Origin: Polytrichum commune
Taxonomy: Eukaryota; Streptophyta; Polytrichopsida; Polytrichales; Polytrichaceae
Assembly: GCA_950295325.1 (NCBI GenBank)
Contig: OX485806.1
Location: 15,564,001 to 15,628,000 of the forward strand
Length of the DNA stretch: 64,000 nt
Direction of reading: 5' to 3'
Shown: in pieces, positions 39,880 to 50,886 of the stretch
How the letters are laid out: the number at the start of each line of letters is the position of its first letter
How positions within the stretch are numbered: the stretch's first letter is position 1
The notes under the pieces: generated by a model
What the model saw: the letters and a program-made list of their open reading frames with translations, nothing else
Told to the model about the DNA's origin: nothing
Database searches by the model: none
Translations under genes and position numbers: made by a program

Positions 39880-40222
39880 TGTGGCCCCCATAAGGTCACA
39901 ATCGTCACAAACATTTTGACACCACTTGTGTTTTAATTGAAAGAGATTGGACTATGTGTCGTTTGTTTTTTCATTTAAATTTACCAACCACTCCACACTC
40001 AATAGTGAACACAATTGCAAAAACTTATATATTTAATCAAGAAATCAACAAACATGCACTTATGATAACCATAACTGAATAAGGGGAGGTCCAAATCTTA
40101 ATCTAGTTTTTGTTGATGCTTCAGCGTAGATTCACTAATACAACACAAGTTTTGTTGTGTAAATCTAATTGGTAGAATTTGGAGAACATGAAAAATAAAC
40201 CGAATAATTCCGACATGCCTAA
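39880..40222 (-). mobile_element. Partial MITE family I copy
   Basis: The internal part (GAAAGAGATTGGACTATGTG, CCACTCCACACTCAATAGTG, AAACAAGCAC-like words) and the right end (CCGAATAATTCCGACATGCC) match family I in minus orientation. The left end is not identifiable. Confidence 0.55.
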
Positions 40223-40904
40223 GGACACACGTAATCTAACTACCATACCGGTTAGAAGAAGAAGAAGAAGAGGGCTTTTGAGCTTGAAAGGTCAAATTTG
40301 AAAAATGTGGCATGAACAGACTTGCTTGTCCTAAGGTACAATCCACTGTGAAGAGAGGAAGGCTTCACTGTAGTTGATGTCACTTAAGGAATCACTACAA
40401 GCATATGAATCCTAGATAATTGACCCACGTCACTAGAAACATCTCCTGTGTAACTGGAATTTTCTACGAAGCTAACATAATGATGAATTTGCGTTGTTCT
40501 TTCATTGACGTGGGACGATTGCATAGGGCTCATATGCCAGTGGTGAATGGCCGTACGTGGGTAGAATTCACGAACCTTATTTGAATGGGTCCTACAGATA
40601 TTGTTCATATGGTGGGCTCGTTTCATCATCATGCTCACACTTTGACTTCTCTTTCATATGTATCTCTTTATACATAAGCTCAAACATGGTGCCCATTTAT
40701 TTGGATCATTATGTTTGAAAGTCCTAAGTGGGCAGCCTGCCCTTGAAACCAGGGGAATAAGCACGAATGTTCAATCAAATTGCATTCTCAGAAAGTGGTC
40801 TAGTCCGAGTCTATCTCGAGCACTCACCACATTCTTTGGAATGTCCATGTACTATATATAATCTATTTAACCTGTGTTTACCACCCCATCAGATTATATA
40901 TATA

Positions 40905-41110
40905 TATAGAGAGAGAGAGCCTCTCATCCATACAACATAAACACTTGACCCGTACAAGTTTGTGGTCAATACATCGGAAACTAGTTTGATGGTCTTTAAA
41001 GCTAATTTTGGTGTCATATTAATAAAAGATAGAAACATCCGCACTGCATACTCTTTCTGGGTTCTTATGTTGAATGAATGATATGTACGCTGGTGTACAA
41101 TGAGTTCCTC
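40905..41110. mobile_element. MITE family II, diverged copy
   Basis: Left CCTCTCATCCATACAACATAA and right TATGTTGAATGAATGATATG pair imperfectly. The centre matches 29,500-29,700 in gapped form (CTTTAAAG.TA.TTT.GTG). An AG/TA microsatellite abuts the left end. Confidence 0.5.
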
Positions 41111-42894
41111 CATATTTGAACACTTATGGCTCACATAGAATTATTGAGGAGCATGTTGTTACACTATGGGGTCGACAATTTGCGAGCATAACGTATTTTT
41201 AAAATCTTGGCCCACCTCCTTACATAATGAATAATATCCAGTGTGAAACTTATTGAATTCGTGTCTTTGAGCTAATAGCTAAGATTTTCGGGCTTGCCTT
41301 ACCGGAGATGAAATGTTTGTATATTAATTTTATTTGGTGAGGGTCACTACTAGGGGGGGGGCACGTGAACCAACGCATCTACTGGGTAGGTTTGTGCCAT
41401 ATCACCAACTAGCCTCATTGTGTGATGCCCTTTCAAAAAGGGAGCACCATAATGAGGCTGAGTAATGTTATGTGGAAGATTTTGAGCCATCTTTTGCTAA
41501 AATAAAGTATACTCTGGTACACACTTGTAAAAAAGTGGTAGCCAAACGACAAGTTCATACAACATGCTTGTAAAACTGGCACGACATATATATGAGGGGT
41601 CAAGAATTGACATGTCAATTTAGCTACCATTCCTCTATTAGTGACACCATTGCTTACTTATAATAAGTACTTTGCTAAAATCTGCAACTACATGCAACAT
41701 CACAATGCACTTGATGCGACTACATTTTGTGTGAAGGTTGTTGTTTTAATGCCATTGCATTATTGACGTGCTCATCATTATCATTCGCGTCACAGTTTGC
41801 TTTATGAATGGCAGATTCTGCAACCCCCAAAACCTTAATGTTTGCGGTGGCGTGGGGCTTATGTTGGACACTTATAATATGAGTGGTATTTGACTTGGAG
41901 TTAATAACATGCACCAAAAACACACACATGCTATGATGAGATTGGACTATATGCTCAAATGTATTCACCATCCTAGAGTTAATTATTGACTCAAATGGGA
42001 GAGCCACAAAGTTGTACGGGGTCAAGTTTTTACGTTGGACGGATGAGAGGTTCGCTCACATGTCATAATCCCTTCCTCCCCCCCCCCCCAACCTCAACTC
42101 AGGGTGAATGTCGTCCATGTAACCTCATCCAGCATGGACGAAAGGATCCTGGTAATAAAAATGAGTCCCCTAAAAGGTGGAGGGCTGATTCATCCCACCC
42201 AGACCCCCCGCCAAAGCAATTTTGCATCTCACCGATGCCATCTTCCGAAGTCACATCACCTTCAAACACACATATCTCATGCTACAAAACGATCTTTTGC
42301 GCTTCCACCTTCCTCACGGACGAGTTTACGTAGACGCCCACGAATCCTTCGCCCCAAACTCCAACACTGGCAACAACACAACTCATGCTTTGTTCCTTTT
42401 CCTTTTCCTTTTCCTTTTTGACAATAAAGGAACACAAAAACCCAGTACTACATATACACACGAATATGGACTGGACCGCGGGTACTACTAAGGCTGGGAC
42501 AGACCAACGCGTACACTGATTCCTTGGAGGCAAGGGTTCGCCCAAATCCGGGTACTAAGGAGAGTACGGGGTCGGTTAGGTTAGGTTACCGTTGATTGCG
42601 CGAGAGTGGGGAAGACCGAGGCAGCAGACGGGCAGGCAAGCAAGAAGGCAAGTCAGCCAGCCAGCCAGCCTGCCTGCCTGCCCATCTCCTGAGGCTGAGG
42701 ATAGGATGAGTGCATGTGGGTGCCCGTTTAATTGTCCTCGAATCGCTTGTTGTCGTTTGTTTGCTTGTTTGTTTATTTGTTTTTCCCTTCCTTCCCTTCC
42801 CAGGAGACTGAGTCGTGAGGGTGGGTAGCAGTAAGTTAGGGTGTACTTGAGAGGCTCGCAGGCAGTAATGGCAGATGAGGATAAGAAGAAGGCT

Positions 42895-43225
42895 CCAGGT
42901 TCCCGAGCCCCCCTCAGCAATGAACGGGGACAAGACAGCCGACCCGCTATGTTACTATGTACAGATGAACCTGTTGGTGGTTCAGAAATAAGCAGTTGAA
43001 GAAGGGCAAGGCCTTCAGGGCAGGGAAAGTCCGTCACCCATCGATCGCTTGCCAGGAATCTGTGGAATATACGCATGCCTGTAACCCCGTTGTTTTTTCA
43101 ATAATAAATGGGAAAAAGGGCAGGCCGGAGGATCATTGCAGCTAGCGGCCTGTAAGTTAACCGGCCGGTTGGACTTGGAAAGCACTCGGATCTCATGTGA
43201 CCGATGCTGCTGGCTGCCCAGATTG
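42895..43225 (-). repeat. Repeat family VI, minus-oriented copy
   Basis: Contains AATGAACGGGGA, TACAGATGAACC, GGAATCTGTGGAATATACGC, GGTTGGACTTGGAAA and CTCGGATCTCA, in the same order as 37,520-37,750. Confidence 0.6.
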
Positions 43226-43531
43226 ATTTCTGCCTGGACACTGTTTCCCAAGCCTCGCTTTTCTCCTTTTCCCTGCAACATCATGCCACAGACCGACCGA
43301 CCTGTGGACGGGACGAGTATACAGCAGCCTCAGAATCTGTGGTACTGATAATCAGGTTTTTGTTGGGTTTTTGTTTCGAAAGTGCTTTCGTGAAGCTCAT
43401 GGGCTTTCATGTCGAAGCCCCGACCGTGTGGACATGTTCCTCAGTTGTATGTCAACAGCTTTGTTTCATGAATGCTTCATGAAGCAAGCTTGCAAATCTC
43501 ACTTTATAACTGATCTTGAAAATACGTAAAA

Positions 43532-43790
43532 ATGGCCTTATCAACTAAAATGAGTCAATTGGGCCATTATGAGACAATCCGTACCGTCATAATTGATGAG
43601 ATCTTCCATATTACAAGTGATTATTTGCATGGTTTTATAAACATGTGTGGGTGTATTGGAATGGTTGAGTTGTATTTTAAGAACCCTCAATGGGTGTTCT
43701 CTTGTACCAATTAGCAATCATTACGTTCCCATCACGTTCCCTATATTAAATTGAGTGGACCAATTGGCTCATTTTAATTGATAAGGCCAT
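43532..43790. mobile_element. MITE family IV, 259 bp, immediately left of the giant element
   Basis: The left end ATGGCCTTATCAACTAAAAT and the reverse complement of the right end, ATGGCCTTATCAATTAAAAT, pair for about 31 bp with two mismatches (through GAG.CAATTGG). It is flanked by AAAA on both sides. It has no coding capacity and is separate from the 44,051 element. Confidence 0.8.
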
Positions 43791-44050
43791 AAAACCTAAG
43801 AATAATAAGGGTCAAGTCACGACTACGGCCTTCAAACCTAATTTAGGTCCAATGCAAGCAAAATTTTCTCGAAGATCGTCTCAATTCAACAATTTATTGA
43901 AGGAAACATGCATTTTTTTTTTTTTTTTTAATTTTTTTATAGTGGAACTAACTGTACGGAGGGTGTACAAAAGACATCTTTGTGATGTTAGAATTGTTCA
44001 TACAAAATTTCAGTTGTTTGTGTGTTTCAAATCAAAAGATTATAACCATA

Positions 44051-44078
44051 AACACTATATTCGGTAATTGGAGACTTT
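44051..44078 (+). repeat. Left terminal inverted repeat of the 16.56-kb element
   Basis: Twenty-eight bases, one mismatch against the right TIR. Just inside, ATTTTGAGACT (44,085-44,095) is repeated in the same plus-strand orientation near the right end (60,564-60,574). Confidence 0.88.
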
Positions 44079-44359
44079 TTGTTGATTTTGAGACTATTTA
44101 AGGACGTGGCTTTCACATTTGTAGGAAGGAAAACACTAAAAATATGCTATGTTCCCAATTTTGGAAACAAATAAGAGACTCAAATGCATGGAACCACACA
44201 TAAAAATAAGAAAATGGGATATATGAAAACATTTGCATATGGAAAATCAATATCATATTTATTGAATAGGGGTTGAAGTACAAAATACAAGTGGAATATC
44301 CAATATTAGGCGAAAGTCCTAGAAACATAATTCCACAACTACATGTATGTTAATATAGC

Positions 44360-45244
44360 CTATACGTTCGGATCATGATTACGACTCACTACTTTTGCTT
44401 TTGCAATACTATTATTAGCATTTATGGCCGTTTCACGTTCTTTTGCTTTCATGGCCTCCATGGCTCTAAAGATCTCGGGTCCGCGGCTAAAACCTTGTGT
44501 ATTTGTCGACCCCGAATATGTGCCATTTGCCCATATTTGCCGACCCCCTACCGAATAAGTGGAATACGAATGCGATTGGGAAAACGAACGTCTTTCACTC
44601 TTCCGTAGGGCCAAACAACGATCAGACTCGCAAGAAGCAGTCTTCAGTGTTCGCCTATCCAATGACGAAGTCGAGGATGAACGGCCCACATTCATGTGTA
44701 TTGGGGTCTGAAACAATGACCATAAATACATATAATGATGTGGGTTAGTATAAGTTACGGATGGAAGTCCGAAAAACCCAATAATATGAAATGCACTAAT
44801 CCACGGAAATCATGAAGAAAAAACTTGAGAATGCCAATAATTGGGCACCTTGGCCTGCGGGGCGGTGGTTTGAGCTTCTGCGACATCGAGGGGGGCCACA
44901 AGCACAACAGGGACGCTCGTAAACGCCGGGACACCAATTTGGGGTTCATCCATACAAAGGCGTCTGGTCGACCGCGGGTTTCGAACGTGCTTCTCATTGC
45001 GGAGGGGAGATGGAGATGGAGATGGAGCGTAATTGAGTTTTGCAACCTTTGGAGGAGGGCTATCGACAACTCCGTCTTCAAACCCCGAGTCTTTGGAGTA
45101 ATCAACAGCAGAGGCGGCATCGACGGCTGAAAATTGAAATAGTGAAGGCATTGAAATGTCGGTCACACCGATGGAAGGGGAGCTGGGGCCCGGTTTAGAT
45201 GCACACATGCCATAGACGAGACTTTGGGATGCTTGGTGAGGCAA
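44360..45244 (-). CDS. Two 3' exons of the minus-strand element gene (unknown, low complexity)
   Basis: Exon 45244-44849 (acceptor GTGTCTTAG before TTGCCTCACC) joins exon 44707-44360 (acceptor TTGTTTCAG) in phase 0 across the 141-nt intron 44,848-44,708. Together they encode about 247 residues of Ser/Pro-rich, probably disordered sequence with no domain that I recognise. The intron contains a degenerate copy of the element's palindrome (44,754-44,776), as the other introns do. The first exon also starts in phase 0, but the HAD exon upstream ends in TGA at 45,333. The connection is therefore unclear: an alternative isoform, a separate small gene with an unseen first exon, or a transcript broken by the stop codon. 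No start codon is visible. Confidence 0.5.
44754..44776. repeat. Degenerate palindrome copy in intron 44,848-44,708
   Basis: GTTACGGATGGAAGTCCGAAA: the left arm TTACGGA and right arm TCCG are kept, and the centre is altered. It is in an intron, like nearly all the other copies. Confidence 0.6.
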
Positions 45245-45332
45245 CTAAGACACAAAAATACATTTACAAAATACGGGGAGAAATGTTAGATATAAACATG
45301 GAGAGTCCAAGTACAAACCCAAAAAGCAGTTC

Positions 45333-46100
45333 TCATATTAATTTATTGAGTTTGGCATAGCCGTACAACCTCCTAAATTCCTCATCTCTTGGGCCTAGAG
45401 GCCTATTGCCAATGGGGTTGGAGAGGACAAAATCCGGGACACTTCCGGGGTGATAGGCAAGCCTCCTAATGTAGGGTCCTAGTTCATTCTCTAGAAAGTT
45501 GTCATTTCTATCACTCTCCCAAGGATCCGGGAATATGCAACTGCCCAGGGGATTGAGAATACTCTTTGCCGGGCTGTCGTCAATGAAGAGCGTGTTCTCC
45601 GGGGTGGGCCAACAACCGTGGGGCACCCCCTCCAACATAGGGACGCCCACCCAAAGGTTCTTCCTCAGTACCTTTAGGAATTGAGGCCCTCGGCCTCCTC
45701 CGACCTTGGGTACAATGTTGCCATTACAGTCATAAAGGTCATCGCAATGTTCTTGACCGAGAAGCAAGCATGGCATTGTGAGTTCTCGGAAAAGGAAACC
45801 GACGATGGCCTTCGTGTTGTCCATGAGCATAGAGCTCCAGATGATGACATGGGCCAAGCCAAGGACATCACGAAGGAAGCACCTCAACCCCGGCCGGGCC
45901 CGTACAACCTTCTTGTTAATGAGAGTATCGAACTGTCCGCCGTAATCCATGTCTTGTGGACTACGGAAGGGACCCTTCGACGCACTATTGGAGATATGCA
46001 TGGAATGACAAAGCACCCCATTGAGGTCAAATATTATGAACGGTTTCCTCATGGGCCGGCTTGGTCTTTCAGCGGGGTTGCGACATATCTCCGACGGACC
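45333..46100 (-). CDS. FCP1/NIF-type HAD phosphatase-like domain exon
   Basis: Begins after a clear acceptor (CCATCACAG at about 46,101-46,109) in phase 0 and runs 255 codons to TGA. HAD motif I is FIIFDLNGVL (D25 of the exon; the usual second aspartate at +2 is Asn27). Motif II is IIWSS (about 86-90), and the acidic motif is LFIDDSP (171-177). The arrangement resembles the FCP1 homology domain of CTD and NLI-interacting-factor phosphatases, about the right length. The D-x-N variant may weaken phosphatase chemistry, although similar DLNG forms exist in plant FCP1-like proteins as I recall. An in-phase donor (GAAGAG before GTAATC, 46,441/46,440) lies upstream at the end of the ParB/methylase ORF. 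This exon is therefore probably the C-terminal domain of that protein, giving 1,614 aa in total. If it is independent, ATG at 46,052 would start a 239-aa protein. Confidence 0.75.
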   Translation of the reverse strand, partial: GPSEICRNPAERPSRPMRKPFIIFDLNGVLCHSMHISNSASKGPFRSPQDMDYGGQFDTLINKKVVRARPGLRCFLRDVLGLAHVIIWSSMLMDNTKAIVGFLFRELTMPCLLLGQEHCDDLYDCNGNIVPKVGGGRGPQFLKVLRKNLWVGVPMLEGVPHGCWPTPENTLFIDDSPAKSILNPLGSCIFPDPWESDRNDNFLENELGPYIRRLAYHPGSVPDFVLSNPIGNRPLGPRDEEFRRLYGYAKLNKLI

Positions 46101-46394
46101 CTGTGATGGAAAATACTATCTAGGTGAATGGTACTACCCATGAAAACCAATTGACAAGCATGCACAAACTCAACAAACAAATATAAGGCAAAAAAAATAC
46201 GAATACGCAGTTCAAAAAATTTGTATTAATGTGATTGGTTTAATACATTTCGCGAATAATTTACATTGTCACAAAAGGTCTCCCCTAAAACTAATTGAAT
46301 CTATGCTGGCAAAATTGCATCCACCCGCTGGGCGAAGTCGAGCATCGAACTCGACAATATGTACACGCCACGAAGTTGGCAGACAAGGAAGTTT

Positions 46395-46408
46395 CGGACG
46401 CGCGTCCG
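46395..46408. repeat. Palindrome copy in intron 46,440-46,101
   Basis: Core CGGACGCGCGTCCG with flanks TTT and TAA, matching the family half-site TTTACGGACGC with the left A missing. It lies just downstream of the proposed donor at 46,440. Confidence 0.85.
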
Positions 46409-46425
46409 TAACGTGGGAGGCAAGC

Positions 46426-49400
46426 TCAAAGGTGGATTACCTCTTCAGCGGAGAGGTCCTCGCCAGCAGTGCCTCCCTCACCAGGCCCCATCGTGGGCAC
46501 AGGTGCCGGACGCGCGTCCGCAAAATTGTGCATGCTATCCTCCACCACCAAGGAGCCTCCAGCCGCTTGCGACCCCTGGGTATCGACATGAGGTTGATCT
46601 TCATCTGTGGTGTCTTGGCTGCCCCGCATATGTTCATCTTCTTGGCTGCCCCGCATATCTTCATCCTCTTGGCTGCCTCGCATATCTTCATCTTCTTGGC
46701 TGCCAATGGTTGTGATGTCTTCAATGGCGCCTTTCTCGTGAGCACCTGCCGTATAACGTGCAGGTCTCTCCTCCTCTCGTACGCTATGAGAGGAGGGCTC
46801 TGGGGTGTCGGCAACCTGGGGAGAGGGCGGGACATACAAGGCGGGGGCTGGATAGGTATGCTCTGGTATGTACACCGTATGGCTACTAGACGGAGGCCGC
46901 ATGAGAGTGGGAGGCATCGACATGCCGGCTTCGGGAGCTGCATACATTACTGGGGGTCTTGCTTGCAAGCTCTGCATGAGGCTCATAAATTGTTGGCTCT
47001 GGGCCAAGAATTGTTGATTTTGAGCCATGAGATCGGCGTGCCTTCGAGCAGACTCCAACCTAGCCTCCTCCATCTCAGCTTGGATGGCGGCCATCTTTCT
47101 GGCGTGCTCCTCGTTAGCTTCTCGAAGCCGTTGGTCAAGCTCTTCCTTCATTCTTTTCTCCAGTTTCTCGTCCAATTCGGCCACAGACATCGGCTCTTTC
47201 TTCACCTTGCCAGGTTCAGAAGGCAAGGCAGAGAGGGCATTGTACATCCTAACCTCATCCTCGTCTTCATCGGAGAGTTCCAAGACGGCGCCTTCAGGGT
47301 ACTCGTTGTAAGGAGTCTTCTTTCTCTGTCGACGACTCTCACGGTATGAGGCGATATCCGGCCTCAAAATCAACTCCAGCACATCTCTACCCTCCATAGG
47401 TGGTAGCTCTGCCTGTTCAGACCCCCCTCCAGATGAGGCTGTGCATCCGGCTTCTGTCGCAACGTCCACATCCTTCTCTGCCATAAGCCCAGCAGCACGC
47501 GATGGACCCGCAGTGGAAGGAAACCCAACTCGAGAAGTGGGAGTCCCAAAGGGAGAGGAAATAGGGGTAGGATGGACCCTTATTGGAGTGAAGTCTTCCT
47601 GCGCCCCCTCTGTATCCATGTGGTCTTCGCCCAAGACAAATTGATGAGGATGAACAGGATCACGAACAAGGCCGGGCACGTGATCTTGTCTGGCTGGCTG
47701 CTCTCTTGGGGAGACGGCCTCTTGGTCTCCGTCACTGTCCCACTCCGTCGCAGGAGTTCCCTCTTCTCTTGAGGCAAGAGGCACCACAGGATGGGGGGTA
47801 AGGACATCGATGATGTCTTCGATATCTATTTTCGAGGCAAGAACCCTATGAGTATTCGCCTCATCCATGTCGCGAGCCTCCACAAACGAATTTACCTGCA
47901 ACCCAAGCATCTGCACCAAAACAAGGAAATTATAGTCATTCCATTGTTGCGAGCAAGTATGAGGACAAATATAATCATGAAGCACTGCAATTTACGGACG
48001 CGCGGCCGTAAATTTACACTGCATATTTGTGTGGCCAATGTTACGGATGCGCGGCCGTAAATTTCAATTCAGATGAACCATGGAAAGAGGTGCATACAAG
48101 TACTTACCAATGCCGCATAAACAAATTTGGTGCCTCCGAAGACGTTGTAAACTGTTTCACTCATCACAGTCACAGCCTTCAAGACTCCAATATAAAAATC
48201 CATTCGGAGTTCGTACGCCGGGTAGATTGCATACATAGTCTCCGCGACAAGCTCCTTGGGGTGTGGTGGTGGCAACGAGTATACTTTCTTGAACACGTTC
48301 TGCGCTTTGATAGGCATCCGCCCACTTGGTGAAGACTTGTGTGTCAAGAAATAAAGTGCCAAAGCCCCGACCTGCTTCGCCCCTCTTGCCTCTTCAATAA
48401 CACTGATCCCTTCCGTCTTCGCGGGGATGTATGTGCTGTGGTAAAGATCGTATTGGAGGTTCATCGTCGATGTGTAAAGCTGGACGACCGATGCGGACCT
48501 CTCTTGATCTACGATCCAGAGCCACACATTTGGCTCGAAGAGGGCAGGCGACCGATAGCTCTTGAAGGCCTTGAAGAAGTTGTCATAGAAAGCGGTCCCG
48601 CTAGCGTTTTGTCTCCAAGATCCGGGAAATGCACGGAAATCAAATAGTGCGAACGGACAACCCCGGGGGTCATCTCTCACAGAGGCTTTTGAAGCATGTG
48701 TGTCCCATGTGCCAAACTTCAAGGCCGTTGTAACAGTGCAGAATCTTACGACCCCTTCGAATTTTGCTTTCTTTTTTCTGTCAAGGAAATGGACGTACAA
48801 CGCCGTCTCTCTTTCGTCGATAGACCCTTTCTTCTCGTTCCTCCTAGATCTTTGGGCTAGGAAGGGAGATGCGCCTTTTATCAATGATCGCATGGAGACC
48901 CCATTGATGTGATATTCCTCCTTGAGCGTCCTCCAGTTTTCCCACATTATTTTACCATCTGTATCAGTGAGGTTGTGGGAGGACAGCAGCTTGCTAATTT
49001 CCCTTATAGCCATGGTCTTCTTCTTCCTGTATTCACACCATTCTTTAATGTGGTACGTGGAAGGCTTCATGTGCTTCGGCCGCTTCAGGAAGATTTTGGG
49101 GTAGGGCAGTGTCCTCCTCGGAGTCTCCAATAGGATGTGTTGTGCCGCTCTGTACAGTTCGGAGTCGAGCAATCCTTGGAGGGGACGAAAGAACTCTCTC
49201 AGGATAGGTGGCACCTTAACCTTCGAGTCGCTCTTGTACGTGTTTTCTGCATCCGGATTGATAAGGTCTCCGTTGTTGTGGGCATCGAATAGGCGCAACC
49301 AAATTGTCCATGTCTCTTCTGTGGCGGTGATGAGCTTAAGTTCCCCCTTCAGCTCCTGCACCGTCTTCATGCCGCTTGTCTTCAAGTCAATGCTGGAGAA

Positions 49401-50831
49401 CTTTGTCAAGATGGCATTGCTGAATGTCTGCAATGCCATGTATTACAAGAAATCAGCGGAGCTTAAATCAAATGAATTAAAGAATTGGAAGGAGATGGGA
49501 AGAAGTTTACGGACGCGCGTCCGTAAAATTATACTGAGACATACCTGCCATTTGGGATTCTTGATGACTGCATTCTCCCTCTCTTTTGGGGGACAATCGT
49601 GCTCTACCCACAAGGTCCTTCCAGCCACGATGTTGGCAGCCCATGAAGCCTCGAACTGCCTCACTTTATTCCCTTGGTTCATGAAGGCAGATATTGCGAT
49701 GAGCTGGTTCGAGTCTTTGGAATGGACGACGAATGCCTTCCAGTATCGGATTGTCTCTTTCAAAGGGCTCTTCCACTCATCGTCCTCTAGGAGAGCTTTT
49801 GCAGCCATCACACTATGTTGGCCGTCGACTATGTAGAACTCTCCATCTTTGAGAATTGGCCAGTTTTGCGCTGTGACTTCAACCACAGGATCCTTTGGTG
49901 TCACACATATGGTTTGCCTATCAAATTTGGGGTTGTTCATAATGTTATTCATTTGCCACCACACCCCGGTCTCTTCTTTGGCACGAGTATTCATACTCTC
50001 CGTGCCCTTGTGGCATTTGTAGACATCCACATCAAACGTGAAATATCTTCCAAGTGGCCAGCAGCCCTTTGTCTTCTCGTCGAACTCTTGGAAAATCTTT
50101 GTGGAAAGTTCGGCGTCAGGGCGTTGTCCTTTCTTCAGGAGTGGTGCGACAGTAAGAGTAGAGCTCACATCTGGACCCTCTGTTAGCCATGACGACTCCA
50201 TCTGTGAGTGGGAGCGTTTACTAGTCTGCTTGCTCCCTCTTGATGCCCCACTCTGTGAGGGTCTCGAGGCTTCTGGCACGTGTTTAGGAACACGTTTAGG
50301 TCGTTTAGTAACTGGTTTTTTCGCCTTTCCTTTCTTGGCTTCCAGTAATGCCCCATTTACTCTTGTCACATTGTTCAAGAGACGTCCAAGCCGTTTACCC
50401 GTCCAGGGTGCATTGCATGCATAGTCTTGGAATTCATTCTGTAAATTGAAGCAAGACGCATCTGGGCTGGCATTTTCACATTCATTTTTGTTGAACGGAT
50501 GGTACAACTCGTGCAAAATGAATGTGATCCTATCATTTTTCTTTTCAAGGTCAATGACAACATAATCACCTTGGGCTATCGCACACTCTACTGTCCAGTT
50601 TTTTACCTTCATCCACTTCTCGGATTCATGTATATCTGCTTTTATTTGATAGGCAAATCTAAGGACAAATATATCATTTTCGTCTTTTTCTACAATAACT
50701 GTCCAGTTATCTACAATGTCTTCGCGTGGCTTGTAATGGTCGTTGTGGCTTATGTCTTTGATGGCTTTTGGAAGCGGAGGATGGACAAGCTCTGCGAATA
50801 AATCAATAGCGGGTCTTTTTGTAAATTCCAT
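46426..50831 (-). CDS. ParB/DGQH-like domain plus DNA-methylase-like protein with disordered tail (three exons)
   Basis: Exons 50831-49545, 49427-48108 and 47910-46441, all phase 0. Without splicing on to the HAD exon, the frame stops at 46,426. Exon 1 (residues 1-429) has a basic NLS-like stretch at 166-183 and FYIVDGQHSVMAAKAL at 332-347. The latter resembles the ParB/Srx-fold and DGQHR signature (D-G-x-H-R, then AA). Exon 2 (430-869) contains YDNFFKAFK..LFEPNVWLWIV (710-735) and ends VYNVFGGTKFVYAAL, which continues into exon 3 as MLGLQVNSFVE. Across the junction this matches the SAM-binding motif of N4-C/N6-A DNA methylases (DxFxGSGT..AA..LGR). The expected catalytic DPPY/W is replaced by DFRAFPGSW (692-700), so activity is doubtful. 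Exon 3 (870-1359) is acidic and disordered, with a coiled coil at about 1112-1185 and a GSQEDEDMR tandem repeat. ParB-methylase fusions are known in phages; here one lies inside a plant transposon. Confidence 0.7.
46507..46520. repeat. Exonic palindrome copy
   Basis: CGGACGCGCGTCCG inside the coding frame of exon 3, translated as part of ADARPAP. It is the only copy that falls in predicted coding sequence, and its outer arms (TGC/GCA) are also inverted. Confidence 0.8.
46612..46707 (-). repeat. 27-bp coding tandem repeat
   Basis: Three to four units encoding GSQEDEDMR in the ParB/methylase gene's acidic tail. Units differ by single substitutions (one has EDEH). It lies within exon 3, in frame. 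Confidence 0.85.
47991..48060. repeat. Two palindrome copies in intron 48,107-47,911
   Basis: Copies at 47,991-48,012 and 48,041-48,060. Both have the variant centre GCGCGGCC instead of GCGCGTCC. They sit between a strong donor (GTAAGT at 48,107) and the acceptor TTTTGGTGCAG (47,911). Confidence 0.9.
49506..49527. repeat. Palindrome copy in intron 49,544-49,428
   Basis: A perfect 22-bp palindrome (TTTACGGACGC plus its reverse complement) centred in the 117-nt intron between exons 1 and 2 of the ParB/methylase gene. Confidence 0.95.
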
Positions 50832-50886
50832 CTGCAAATGTAAAATATACAAGTCAGTATTAAGGTCTGGGAATGCAGAGCCTATC

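Noticed and set aside
46231-47349. 372-aa plus-strand ORF
   Set aside because: It lies antisense to exon 3 of the ParB/methylase gene and mirrors its low-stop, repeat-rich composition. Splice phases and domain content support the minus strand.
49135-49836. 233-aa plus-strand ORF
   Set aside because: Antisense shadow across the exon 1/exon 2 junction of the minus-strand gene.
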